Positions 21,172 to 32,129 of a stretch of DNA of 64,000 nt are shown here, in pieces. Made by a program: the position numbers and the translations under genes. Where the stretch lies: the NCBI GenBank assembly GCA_965222755.1, contig CBDCUK010000002.1, positions 10,450 to 74,449 on the forward strand. The letters run 5' to 3'. Every line of letters begins with the position of its first letter. Within the stretch, counting starts at the first letter, position 1. Source of the DNA: JABABV01 sp965222755 (GTDB lineage: Bacteria; Bacillota_I; Bacilli_A; Mycoplasmatales; JABABV01). Below the pieces are notes generated by a model. The model made no database searches. It worked only from the letters and a program-made list of their open reading frames with translations, and was not told the origin of the DNA.

Positions 21172-21859
21172 TATTGTATTTTAAGATACTATCGCATGCT
21201 GCTTTAATACCTTTTTTATTTTTGAAAACATAACTTCCAGCCACAACTACATCAACTTCGGCATTCACTACTTTTTCAATTGATTTATCATTGATACCAC
21301 CATCAACTTCAATAAAACAGTCAAGAAAATTATCTTTACAATATTTTTTTAATTTGGCAATTTTATCCTCACTGCCATCAATATATCCTTGACCACCTCA
21401 ACCTGGTTCAACACTCATTACTAAAGCGACATCAACATCGGGTAAAAATTCATAAATTTGTTCAACGTTAGTTTTTGGTTTAATCGCAACACCAATATGA
21501 AGTTTTGGGAATGTTCCAGATAAATTACGGATCATTTTTTTAGCACTTCTATATTTTAGTGATTCATGGTGAAAAGTAACTAAATCAGCTCCCATTTCAG
21601 CGAATTTATAAGTTCATTTCTCTGGATTAGCTACCATTAAATGGACATCGATAAATATTTTTGGAAATTGCTTACGAATTGTTTTAAATAAATCCGTTCC
21701 CAAAGCTAAGTTATCAACAAAAATACTATCCATTACATCGAAATGTAATCATTGAGCACCGTTTTTAATAGCCGCTTCAATATTACTTTGAATATTTAAA
21801 TAATCAATTCCTAGAATTGAAGGAGCTAGGATGATTTTGTGTTTATTGTTAATTGGCAT
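21155..21859 (-). CDS. rpe: Ribulose-phosphate 3-epimerase
   Basis: Rpe (234 aa) links ribulose-5-phosphate and xylulose-5-phosphate in the pentose phosphate pathway. Visible are LAPSILG, HFDVMD with the catalytic Asp (followed by SIFVDN instead of the usual GxFVPN), VHLMV, MSVEPGWGGQ (Trp by TGA) and EVDGGIN with the second catalytic Asp. It is the last gene of the minus-strand rsmD-gmk-prpC-pknB-rsgA-rpe run. GAGG lies about ten bases before the ATG. Confidence 0.94.
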
Positions 21860-21884
21860 AATTAATACAACCTCTTTTTAATTT

Positions 21885-22772
21885 TTATTCGTTAATTATT
21901 TTAATATAATCATCATAAATAAATTGCGGAATATTTTTTTCTAATAATGCTTTTTTGACAGCACATTTTGGTTCTTTAATATGAATACAATCTTGAAATT
22001 TACAATTATTATTATCGGTAAAGCCATAAAAATTTCTGGCGATTCATACTTTTTCGATACCATCTACATCAAAAGAACTAAAACCAGGACAATCCACTAA
22101 TCCCCCGCCTTTAAAATTATAAATTTTAGCATCTCTTGTAGTATGTTTACCGCGACCTAAACTTTTTGAAATATAATTGGTTTTAATTTTTCATTTTGGT
22201 TCTAAATTATTAATAGTTGAAGATTTACCAACACCTGTTTGTCCAATAAAAACATTAGTTTTATTTTTTAAAATACTAGCTAAGCCTCGAAAACCACTAT
22301 GATCAATATTGGAAATTACAAAACTTTTGTAAAATTTTTTAAATCATTTGATTTTATCTGTGACAATTTCCAATTCATCGTTATTAACAATTAAATCATA
22401 TTTGGTAAATATTAAAATTGGCATAATATTATGAAATTGCAAAGTAATAATAAATTTATTAATTAAATATGTTGATAACTTAGGTTCTATTAAAGAACTA
22501 CAAATTAATCCTTGATCAATATTTGCGACTTTAGGTCTTAATAATTTATTTTTCCTTGGCAATATATTAATAATATAACCAACTTTAAATTTTGGATTAT
22601 TTTCTACGATTTGCATATTTACGAAATCTCCAACCACAGGTTTAACCGTCTCTTCACTTAATCTGAGCAAACCTCTAGCGCGACATTCAAAAATAGTGCG
22701 CTTAATTTTAACATAATAAAAACCACCAATTAGATTAATGATTTGACCTTGTAAAACTTTGTTTTCTTCCAT
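21885..22772 (-). CDS. rsgA: Ribosome small subunit-dependent GTPase RsgA
   Basis: RsgA is a circularly permuted GTPase that checks late 30S maturation. The order is permuted as expected: OB domain (about 8-70), then G4 (FTKYD), then G1 (GQTGVGKSS), then G3 (VDCPG), and finally a zinc knuckle C-x5-C-x-H-x5-C at the C-terminus. Length 295 aa is typical. It sits directly behind pknB, whose product phosphorylates the RsgA homologue in Bacillus subtilis (known for PrkC/CpgA), so co-expression is meaningful. Confidence 0.94.
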
Positions 22773-22784
22773 AAAACTCCTTAA

Positions 22785-23777
22785 TTAATGATTTGATTCA
22801 ATAATAATACCTATTAAAATTATTAATATAACTAATAAAAACAATATTATTGCTGCCGATAATGGAGCAAATCAATTATTATCGATTCATCGTTTTTTGT
22901 AATTGAAAAAATTAAAAATATTCAGTCTTTCTAAAGATATTGCTTTCTCATTAATTCGATTAGGATTTAATAAAGTATTTAGATTATCTTCAAAAGCAAT
23001 TGCGTTTGCAAAGCGACTACTGGGATCTTTAGCAGTTGCTGTTTTAATAAAATTATCAATGGAATTAGGGATTTTATTAATAATTTTTTTAATAGAAATA
23101 ACAGGATATTCTATCTGCATAAAAGCTATTTTTAAAGGGTTTTTATCATTAAATGGTAGCTCACCAACCAACATTTCAAAAAAAATAATTCCTAAAGCAT
23201 AAATATCAGATTTTTCATCTGCCTTACTACCTTGAATCACTTCTGGAGCTAAATATTGAATTGAACCAATAATATTATTAGTTTCTGTTAAGCAATAAGA
23301 ATCAGGAGTGGTGGCAATTCCAAAATCTACTACTTTAACCATTCCAGAATCCTCAACTATAACATTTTGTGGTTTTAAATCTCGATGAATAATATTAGCT
23401 TTATGAGCTGATTTAACAGCATTAATAATTTGCTTCATAATGAAAATAGCTTCTTCTTTTTCCAAAGTGCCACGTTCTTTAATCAATTGTTTTAAATTTT
23501 TACCAGGAATATATTCCATAACAATAACAAAACTATTATTCTCGTCAAAAATATCATAAATTTTTACAATATTATTATTATTTAATCTTGTTGAAATATG
23601 AACTTCATTATAAAATCTAATAATTTTAGAACTGTCATTTCAACTATAAGGCATAATTTTTAAAGCTACATCTTTGTGATTAATAGTATCAAATGCTAAG
23701 AAAACCTTACCACTAGAACCATCACCAATTGATTTGATAATCTTATATCGCTTTTTTATTAGTCCTATACTGCTCAT
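22785..23777 (-). CDS. pknB: Ser/Thr protein kinase (PknB/PrkC family) with C-terminal membrane anchor
   Basis: This Hanks-type kinase has 330 aa. Motifs: glycine loop IGDGSSGKV, VAIK-type Lys in DVALKI, HRDLKPQN at about 131-138, DFG at about 152-154, and an APE motif in YLAPEVIQG. One transmembrane helix lies at about 304-326 and only five residues follow it. There is therefore no extracellular PASTA region, unlike wall-sensing PrkC proteins, as expected where no peptidoglycan exists. The cognate phosphatase gene prpC is just upstream on the same strand (20 bases). Confidence 0.93.
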
Positions 23778-23797
23778 AGATTTCACCATCTTTTACA

Positions 23798-24541
23798 TTA
23801 CTTTTCAAGTTCAATTAAAACGCTTGTTAAATTATCATTTGAACCTTGTTCTGAAGCTTGCGTAATTAGTTTTTGAGCTTTAAGATCCGCACCATCATCA
23901 GAATTTAAAATCGTTTCGATTTGATGATTATATAAGTAATCATGGATTCCATCAGATGTTAATAACAACTTTTTGAAATTATTAGTTTTTAAAAAAGAAA
24001 CATCAATATTGGTTTTTTTATTAATTCCGATGACACTCGTTAAAAGACTGGCGTTTGGAAAATTGATCGCTTCTTCATATGAAATATCTCAAATTTTTTG
24101 AATATCTGATGCAATATTTTGATCAGAAGTAATTTGTTTTAATTTATTTTCATTATTAATAATATAAGCTCTACTATCACCAATATTGAAAATGGCAACA
24201 AAATCTTTTAAAAATAAAGCACAAACTAAAGTAGTTCCCATTTCACTTAGATTAGTTTTTATTTTATTAATTTCTTCTAGTTTTATAGTAATATTATTGA
24301 TGCATTTTTCAAATCAATCCACCACATTATTAAAATTCATTTTGGAAAATTTTTGGTTTTTAAAAGCTGCTTTTAAACATTTTGTTGCTGTTTTTGAAGC
24401 GACTTCACCACCTTTATAACCTCCCATACCATCACATAATATCGCAATAATATTATCTTGATTTTCGGAAATAACGGCATAATCTTCATTTTTTTTTCGT
24501 TCTAAGCCTATGTCAGTTTTAATGCTATATTTAATTTTCAT
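23798..24541 (-). CDS. prpC: PP2C-type Ser/Thr protein phosphatase
   Basis: This 247-aa metal-dependent phosphatase reverses PknB phosphorylation. PP2C motifs are in order: TDIGLERKKNEDY, CDGMGGYKGGEVAS (about 36-49), GTTLV, NIGDSRAY, LLTSDGIHDY and the final GSNDNLTSV. All metal-binding Asp positions appear present. It belongs to the gmk-prpC-pknB-rsgA-rpe operon. Confidence 0.94.
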
Positions 24542-24601
24542 TATAAATCACACCAATTCAAAATAGAATAACTATATAAATATATTATAACAACCATTAC
24601 A

Positions 24602-25189
24602 TTAAATATTAATGTTGTTTTTAATTATATTGGTTATTTTTTTGGCAGCATCTTTAACATTATCATTAACAACAGTGTATTGGTAATGACTAGCAATTTC
24701 CATTTCAATTTTAGCTTTTGCAATTCTTTTAGCGATTTTTTCTTTTGACTCAGTTCCTCTTTTAACAATTCGCTCTTCTAAAGTTTCTAAACTGGGAGGT
24801 ACTAAGAAGATAGAAATAATATTTTTCATATTATTTTTATATTTTTCCAAAATTTGTTTAGCGCCAATAACTTCAATTTCTAATAAAACATTTTTTCCTG
24901 ATTCTAATAATTGATTTACATATTTAATCGGTGTACCATAATAATTATCAAAAAAATTAGCTCACTCTAAAAAACCATTATTATTAATAATGTTTTTAAA
25001 ATATTCTTCAGAAACAAAGAAATAATCTTGGCCTTCGATTTCTTGATTTCGTCGCGATCGGGTTGTCATTGATACAGAAAAAACAAGATTTAAATCAGAG
25101 TTTTCTAAAAATAGTTTTTTAACAGTGCCTTTTCCGACACCACTAGGACCTGAAAATAAAATTAGTTTTCCTGGTTTTGTAGTATTCAT
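24602..25189 (-). CDS. gmk: Guanylate kinase
   Basis: Gmk (195 aa) phosphorylates GMP to GDP. The P-loop GPSGVGKGT is at 14-22. The GMP-binding TTRSRR segment followed by EGQDYFFV, and LEIEVIGAKQIL (usually LEIDVQGA), identify the family. TGA Trp lies in FLEWANF. It follows rsmD by 15 bases, whose last codons carry its ribosome site. Confidence 0.95.
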
Positions 25190-25204
25190 TTAAACTTAAC
25201 TCCT

Positions 25205-25747
25205 TTAATTATTAATCGTAAATATAGAAATAAAACTTTTTCCATATTTACGATCTTTTCACATTACTATTGCTTCGTTTTCTAAGATAATTTTGTGATC
25301 TGATTCACAAATAATGTAAGCGTTTTTATTAAGCATATTATTTTCTAATAAAAAATTTATGACTTCATTATAAATTTTTTTTTCTTTGTAAGGAGGATCA
25401 ATAAATACATGATCATATTTTGTGCCACGTAAACGTTGGAGGCAACTAAGATAATCTAAATTATAAATATCAAAATTTTTAACTACAAAGGTAGATAAAT
25501 TTTTTTTAATTATTTTAACAGCATCATAATCTTTATCATTAAAAATTACTTTCATAGCTCCACGAGATAAACATTCAATTCCGAGAGCACCACTACCACT
25601 AAATAAATCTAGGACAATTGTTTTTTCGATTTTATTTTGTAAAAGGTTAAAAAGATTTTCTTTAGTCCGATCCGATGTTGGTCGAATAGTTTCTTTATCA
25701 ACAGTTGATAAAATTTTACCACGGTATTTTCCAGCAACTATACGCAT
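25205..25747 (-). CDS. rsmD: 16S rRNA (guanine-966-N2)-methyltransferase RsmD
   Basis: RsmD methylates G966 of 16S rRNA. The N-terminus MRIVAGKYRGK, the RPTSDRTKENLFN motif, the SAM site VLDLFSGSGALGIE and the catalytic DPPY (VFIDPPYKEK) are all present in 180 aa. AAGGGGG is placed well before the ATG. It starts the minus-strand operon. The common Firmicutes neighbour coaD is absent. Confidence 0.95.
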
Positions 25748-25991
25748 TTAGCAACCCCCTTGAATTTATTTACTATATAATACTATAAAATAATTTACTA
25801 TATTAACTAATTTTATAATATTTTAATTAATTAATCAAAGGCATTTTTAAATTTATTTACTTTTTTAAAATTAAAGATAATAATTACGATTTTAATAAAT
25901 GATTATTATGCTATAATAAATATTAAAATTTATTAATATATAATTAGTGTATAAGTAGAAATGATAGTTAATATATTTTTAAGGTTTAAGG

Positions 25992-27242
25992 ATGAAAACA
26001 ATGGATATAATTATAATATTAATATTTAGTTTGTGCGGGTTCACAATTATTACTGCTGCCGCAGCGGCAGCAGAAACAGCATATACATCAATTAATTTTA
26101 TTAAGTTAAAGACAATCTCTATAGGTGATAGTTATCGTGCTAAACGAGCCCGAAAAGTGATAACTCTATATAAGGGCTTCAATTCAACATTAGCAACAAT
26201 TTTAATTATTAATAATGTAGTTAATATTTCAGCAAGTGCATTAGTTACTTTTTGTTTAGGTGAATTAATTGCGGATAAAGGAATCGCTGCAGTTATTGCT
26301 GTTGTCGTGACTGCCCCAACAATTATTTTGCTAGGAGAAATTATTCCCAAAATGGCCGCTAAAAAATACTCAATTTCTTATTCAATTTTAATTGTCGATA
26401 TTTTAATAATTTTAAATTTCTTATTTTATCCAATTACTTATTTTATTAAAAAAATGAATTATCAAAATGTCCCAACAGCTACTGAATCAGAGATTATTAG
26501 TTTAATCAACATAGCTGAAAAAGAAGGTGTTTTAGAACGCGAAGAATCATTATTGACTGCTAATTCATTACGTTTTGATTCTTTTGATTTGTCAGTTGTT
26601 ATGACAGATATCAAAGATATGATCAGTGTTGATTACAGAAGTACTTTCAAAGAAGTCATTAAAATATTCAAAAAATATGGTTATACTAGATTACCTGTTA
26701 AAAACGAAAAAAATAATTTTAAAAAGATTATTAATTATAAATTAGTGCTTTCAAATATTAATAAAAGCACTAATCAAACAGTTAAAAATTATAGTTATAA
26801 TATTATTACATTAAATAAATCAATGAAATTAAATAAAGCCCTACAAGAACTCCAAAGAGAAAAACAACATTTTGCATTAGTTAAGCATAATCGCAAAGTT
26901 ATTGGTTTTGTTACTCTAGAAGACATTATTGAAATTTTAGTTGGTAAAATTTATGATGAAAATGATAAAACTGGTAATGTACGTGAAGTTGGAAATAATA
27001 AATTTTTAGCTTTAGGTAGTGCTAATATTAAAACTTTATTTAAAAATCATTTAAAAAATGACAAATTATTAAAAGGAATTACCACATCTATTAGTTTAAC
27101 TAATTGATTCAAAACAGAATTCAATATTAAAAAACCTAAAAAAGGTATGTCACAAATTTGGGAAAACTATAAATTTCAAGTTAATAAAGTTTCGCGTAAT
27201 AAAATTGTGTTTATTATTGAAGAATTATCTGATAAAAAATAA
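25992..27242 (+). CDS. CNNM/DUF21 and CBS-domain membrane protein (hemolysin C/MgtE-efflux type)
   Basis: This 416-aa protein has an N-terminal DUF21 domain of about four helices (residues 5-30, 62-90, 95-125, 130-155), a linker with EREES, then a CBS pair (about 200-320, containing DIKDMISV and GFVTLEDIIEILVGKIYDE) and a short CorC-like C-terminal part. The family is linked to Mg2+ transport or sensing; older hemolysin names are not well supported. Codons 21-28 encode a six-Ala run inside a GC-rich palindrome. The promoter is likely TATAAT at 25912-25917. Confidence 0.85.
26053..26073. repeat. GC-rich perfect palindrome inside the CNNM gene
   Basis: Ten bases (26053-26062) are exactly reverse-complementary to 26064-26073 around a single central A. 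The stem is unusually GC-rich for this genome and falls about 60 bases after the start codon, in an Ala-codon run that uses all four GCN codons. Confidence 0.9.
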
Positions 27243-27261
27243 ATTATAAAAGGAGAATTTA

Positions 27262-28581
27262 ATGAACTTATTAGCAAAAAATAAAAAAAAATTAATAATC
27301 TTATTTATTATTTATTTTTTAGCAATGTATGGGTACAATATGGCCCATGTAATTACACCAACTTTTATTAGTGAATATTATACTAAAAATAGTATTAATA
27401 CTGGTGATTTATACGCAATTATGTCAATTGGATCAACTATTAGTATGCCAATATGAGGTAATTTAGTTGACCGAATTGGCCGGAAAAAAGTCTTAATAGT
27501 AACAGTATTTTTCTATGGTTTCTTCCAAATTGGATTTGGATTATCAAAAGGAAATCTAACTTCATTAGTGATTTGTCGTTTAATGGCAGGATTAATTGGA
27601 GGACAAGCATTTCGAGTTGCAGCTCGTAGTTATGTTACTGATATTACTGATGTTAAAGGAAGAACCCAAGCATTAGCTAATTTAGTTGTTTTTGATAGTT
27701 TATCAATGGCTGTAGCTTATTTATCAATGGGTTATGCCGATCATTTAATTGGAATTAGTCATTTTATTAGTGGTTATCATGAATGATTAATATTAATTAT
27801 TCAGGGAGTTTTCTGTTTCTTTTTAACAGTTGGAATTGTATTTTTCATCAAAGAAAACCAATGAATTAGTGATCAAAAACATAATCGATCACTTAATGTT
27901 TTCAAAAATATTGCCCAAGATTTTAAAAACGTTCGTCATTCTGGTTTGATCATCCTACTCTTATTAACCTTACCAGCCGCAATAACGAGAACTAGCAGTA
28001 AAATGATGGATGTGTATTTAACAACCCCATATGGATTAAATAAAACACCATTATTTTTAGGGATGATTTACACTGGAATTGGGATCAGTTCATCAATATT
28101 TGTTTTTATTTTGTTTCCAAAAATTAAAAAATATCTTAGCAATAACAAATGATTATTGCTTTTAGGAAGTTTATCTGGGCTGTTGTTAGCGATTGGATGA
28201 ACAGCACCTCATATTTTTAAACATTTACATTTTTTCCCATTTATATATATATTCCAATCATTATTTGATATGTGCAACCAAGTCTTTTTAGCATTAATAA
28301 TTTCCTACATTTCAAAAATGTTTTCTAAAAATTATGGTTCAGTCATGGGTCTAACAAATATTGCTTTTACATTTGCATCAGTAATAGGACCAATAACTTT
28401 AAACCAATTACTATTTATCAAATCATTTAATACTTATATTTTTGATATCGTTGCAGTATGTAGTATATTTAGTGCTGTTGCTATTTATTTTTATATTAAT
28501 TACTTAGATAAAAAACATTTAATTAATAAAGAAAATGAGACTACTAAAGAATTAATTACAAATATTTCAGATATTACTTAG
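27262..28581 (+). CDS. Major facilitator superfamily transporter
   Basis: This 439-aa protein with about 12 predicted helices has the MFS signature GNLVDRIGRKK in the loop between helices 2 and 3 and a second conserved region CRLMAGLIGGQ near helix 4. Trp residues are encoded by TGA throughout. The pattern is TetA/drug-exporter-like, but the substrate cannot be told from the sequence. It starts 20 bases after the CNNM gene behind AAGGAG and is followed 19 bases later by the YitT gene, so all three membrane proteins may share a transcript. Confidence 0.85.
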
Positions 28582-28599
28582 TAAATAAAGGAGATTAAT

Positions 28600-29661
28600 A
28601 TGTCTAATACACCACCGAAAAAGAAAAAACCATTATATAAAGAAATTTCTAGTTTAGAACGCTATTTTGGATTTGCTTTTTTTCGTAATCAAATGACGAA
28701 AAAAACATTAATTGGAAGATATATGTATGTCATTATCGCTGCCTTCTTATTAACATTTAGTTTTGATTATTTTATTTTCCCATCAGGGGCTTATAATGGA
28801 GGGTTATCTGGTTTTTGTCAAATTTTTGTAAGACTAAAATATCCCACTAGTACGACTATGTCAGGAGCAGATTTAAAAAATAGTTTAATGTTTTATTGAA
28901 TTTTATATTTTAGTTTAAATATACCTTTAATTATTTTTGGTTTTTTAAAAATCGGAAAACAATTTACGATTTTATCAATTTCACTAATTGTTTTTCAAAA
29001 TATTTTTCATTATGTTTTAATCGCCATTCCTGAAGTTTCTCATTTTGTTTTTATGAATAATGTTCATACTCAAGAAAGAATATTATGAGAATTTCTAACA
29101 ACTTTAGCTGGGGGAATTATTTATGGTATTGGGATTGCATTTGCCTTTTTAGCCGGGGGTTCAAGTGGTGGTAGTGATTTTTTAACTACTTATTTCTCAA
29201 TTAAAAAAGATAAACCAATCGGCTATATTATGAAATTCGTTAACTTAGGAATTTTATTTTTAGCAGTTTTATTAGATCATGTTATTCGTGCTCACGAAAA
29301 TTTCTTCTTCGTAATTTTTCAAGAACGTTTCGTATTAATGTCAATGTTTCTAATCATTGCAGTAACTCTAACTGTTGATCAGTTATATCCACGATATAAA
29401 AAATTGAGTTTAAGTATTACAAGTAAAAAAGCAGATTTAATTATTAGATCTTTAATTTTAAAAGGCTATCCTCATGGATTTGCCAACATTGATATTTTAG
29501 GTGGATTTTCACAAAAAACGACTAATTTAGTGAAAACAACACTAACTTTAATGGAATATAAAGCAGTAATTGCTCACATTAAAAGAGTTGATCCTAACTG
29601 TTTTATTGTTGTTGAAAAAGTTCATTCAGTGATTGGGCGTTACCGAATTCCCAAAAATTAA
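28600..29661 (+). CDS. YitT family membrane protein (YitT_membrane plus DUF2179)
   Basis: The protein (353 aa) has five to six helices with the family marker GGLSGF near residues 67-72 and AGGSSGGSDFL near 187-197. A C-terminal cytoplasmic DUF2179 domain of about 95 residues contains GGFSQKTTNLV and ends with a VIGRY-like segment. The function is unknown in general. A polar N-terminal extension of about 35 residues with many Lys precedes the first helix. It ends in a strong bidirectional terminator. Confidence 0.85.
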
Positions 29662-29703
29662 AATAAAAAAGATAAGTTGATAGTAACTTATCTTTTTTAT
29701 TTT
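29660..29703. terminator. Bidirectional terminator between the YitT gene and trpS
   Basis: A perfect 19-bp stem (29660-29678 with 29685-29703) has a GATAAGTT/AACTTATC core and A/T-runs on both arms. The two genes are convergent. Confidence 0.9.
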
Positions 29704-29709
29704 AATTTT

Positions 29710-30708
29710 TTAGTATGTCAAACCAATAGCTTTTTTAACTTCTTGAAGTTTTGATTTGGCAATACTTTTAGCTTCTTTTGCACCTTGTTTTAAGATTTCG
29801 TTTAATTGAGCACTACTAATTACTTCTTGATATTTAGTTTGAAGATTAGTTAAGAATTTTTGAACCATATTAGCTAAATCGGTTTTAAATTCTCGGTATC
29901 CTAAATCTTGATATTTTATAGTAATGTCATCTAAACTAATATTTCCAAGGCCACTCATAATAGTCATTAAATTAGCAACTCCTGGTTTATTGTCTTTATC
30001 ATAATAAACTTTATTTTCAGCATCTGTTAGAGCTTGTTTAATTTTAATAGCTGCCGCTTCAGGTTGATCTAATAAGAAAATAACATTTTTTTTATTAATG
30101 TCTGATTTTGACATTTTTTTACTAGGATCTTTTAAAGCCATAATTTTAGCACCAATTTTGGGAGCAACAAATTTTGGGATTTTAAAAATCATACCATATT
30201 TATTATTGAATCTTTGTGCGACATTACGCGCTAATTCAACATGTTGTTTTTGATCTTGACCAACAGGTACTAAATCAGGACTGTATAATAAAATATCTGC
30301 TACCATCAAAGCAGGATAAGTTAAAATTCCTGTTGGAATAAAACTAGTATTATTATTTTGTTTTTGTTTTTGTGACTTATCTTTATACTGAGTCATTCTT
30401 GAAAGTTCACCAATTGTAGTTGAACATAAAATAATGTGGGCTAAATTAGCGTGTTCGCTAATATCTGATTGTACAAAAATTGAAGTTCTTTTGGGATTGA
30501 GACCACAAGCAACGTATAAAGCGGCAATATTTCTAATGTTAGAACTTAATACGCTGGCTTCGATTGGGACTGTAATACCGTGTAAATCAGCAATAAAAAC
30601 ATACATTTTATATTGTTCTTGGTAATCGATAAATTGTTTAATAGCTCCTAGGTAATTTCCAATTGTTAAATTACCAGTCGCTGTAATTCCAGATAACATT
30701 TTTTTCAT
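29710..30708 (-). CDS. trpS: Tryptophanyl-tRNA synthetase
   Basis: This class Ic synthetase charges tRNA-Trp, including the UCA-anticodon tRNA that reads UGA in such organisms. It has 332 aa with the HIGH-like motif TGNLTIGNYLGA near the N-terminus, the adenylate-site GQDQKQHVELAR and the signature KMSKS. It contains no Trp codons of either kind. GGAG precedes the ATG. It is divergent from the Spx-like gene. Confidence 0.97.
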   Translation of the reverse strand: MKKMLSGITATGNLTIGNYLGAIKQFIDYQEQYKMYVFIADLHGITVPIEASVLSSNIRNIAALYVACGLNPKRTSIFVQSDISEHANLAHIILCSTTIGELSRMTQYKDKSQKQKQNNNTSFIPTGILTYPALMVADILLYSPDLVPVGQDQKQHVELARNVAQRFNNKYGMIFKIPKFVAPKIGAKIMALKDPSKKMSKSDINKKNVIFLLDQPEAAAIKIKQALTDAENKVYYDKDNKPGVANLMTIMSGLGNISLDDITIKYQDLGYREFKTDLANMVQKFLTNLQTKYQEVISSAQLNEILKQGAKEAKSIAKSKLQEVKKAIGLTY

Positions 30709-30821
30709 TTTTAAAACTCCTAATTAATTTTTATTTATTTAAAACTTGTGATTTAAGATAATATTTATTATAATATTTTTTACTATAAAAAAAAACACTT
30801 TTTAAAATAAAGGAGAAATTT

Positions 30822-31304
30822 ATGATTGTAATATACACAACGCCATCTTGCGGTTCTTGTAGAAAAGCTAAAAAATGATTAGAACATTACAATATTCCAT
30901 ATATTGAAAAAAATATTTTTATTAGTACGTTACACGAAAAAGAATTAAAAAATATTTTAAAATTAACAGATAACGGTTTTGCCGATATCATTTCTACCCG
31001 TTCTAAAGTTTTCAACTCAACTCAATTAGATATTAATAGTATGAAAATTTCTGAAATTATTAGTTTTATTAAAAAATATCCAAGTGTTCTTAAACGACCA
31101 ATTATCGTTGACAACGCAAAAGATAATTTACAAATAGGATATAATAGTGATGATATTAGAATTTTCTTACCAAAATCTCTGCGTCGTTGATCTTATGATT
31201 GTGATAGTTGTCCAATGAAATCAAATGAGTGTAAAGCTTGTGAAAGTGATTTTGCCGATGCTAAAAAATCTTTAGAAAAAGATCGTCAAATATGTTTAAA
31301 TTAA
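30822..31304 (+). CDS. Spx/ArsC-like thioredoxin-fold protein with a C-terminal four-Cys tail
   Basis: This 160-aa protein has the CxxC redox centre C10-G-S-C13 at the start and an LKRPIIVD segment with the ArsC/Spx cis-Pro motif near 90-97. In Firmicutes Spx is a thiol-stress regulator that binds RNA polymerase; ArsC is an arsenate reductase. The CxxC switch favours Spx. After the usual end of the fold there is a tail with C127-x2-C130-x6-C137-x2-C140 and C158 that could bind zinc or an Fe-S centre. That tail is not part of canonical Spx. nadK follows 16 bases later. Confidence 0.75.
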
Positions 31305-31320
31305 AATAGGGGGTAATATT

Positions 31321-32127
31321 ATGAAGTATTTAATTTATAATAACAATTATCCACAATCAGTAAAATTAGTAAAGCAGTTAGAAATTTTTTTAACAAAAAA
31401 AAACTTTACTAAAGTGAGTGAAAAACCAGACATTATTATATCTGTTGGTGGGGACGGCACTTTTTTAAGAGCTGTTAACAAATATTTTGACACTAATAAA
31501 GAAGTTATTTTTATCCCTGTCAATAGCGGGAGCATTGGTTTTTTTAGTTATTGTGATTTAACGAACTGAGAAAAGAAATTAACAACTTTAATTAATCTTA
31601 ATTTTTCACAAAGTTTTATCCAACAACCTCTTTTAACTATTAAACATAATCAGAAAAGATTTTTTGCAGTTAACGAAATAAGAATTATTAATCACAGTTA
31701 TACAATTGCTGGGGATATTTTTATTAACAATAAATTATTTGAATTTTACCGTGGTAGTGGATTAGTATGATCTTCTGGAGTTGGTTCTACAGGTTATAGT
31801 AAAAGCATTGGTGGCTCAATTATCTTACTTGAAGCACAAATCTTTCAAATGTGTGAAATTGCGCCTATCTCCAATAACGAACATCGCTCTGTGGGAGCGC
31901 CGATAATTATGCCTTCTAATTACCAAGTTAAATTTCAACCTCGCAAAAAATTAATTAATACCCATTTAGTTATTGATGGAATTGATAGTCAAATTACAAT
32001 TAAGGAACCACTAACTATTTCTTATGGCGAAGAACATTTAAAAATCGTTAGTGATTTAAAAAATAATCAAATTAAATATCTGTCCAAAAAATTAATAACA
32101 AATAAATATGAAAATGGAGCATATTAA
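31321..32127 (+). CDS. nadK: NAD kinase
   Basis: This enzyme phosphorylates NAD to NADP. The GGDGTFLRA motif starts at residue 43 and the NAD-binding SGVGSTGYSKSIGGSI segment (about 158-173) is intact. The usual NE/D motif appears as VNEIRII. Length 268 aa fits the family. GGGGGT precedes the ATG. It lies between the Spx-like gene and a membrane EIIB-like gene, in one apparent transcript. Confidence 0.94.
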
Positions 32128-32129
32128 AA

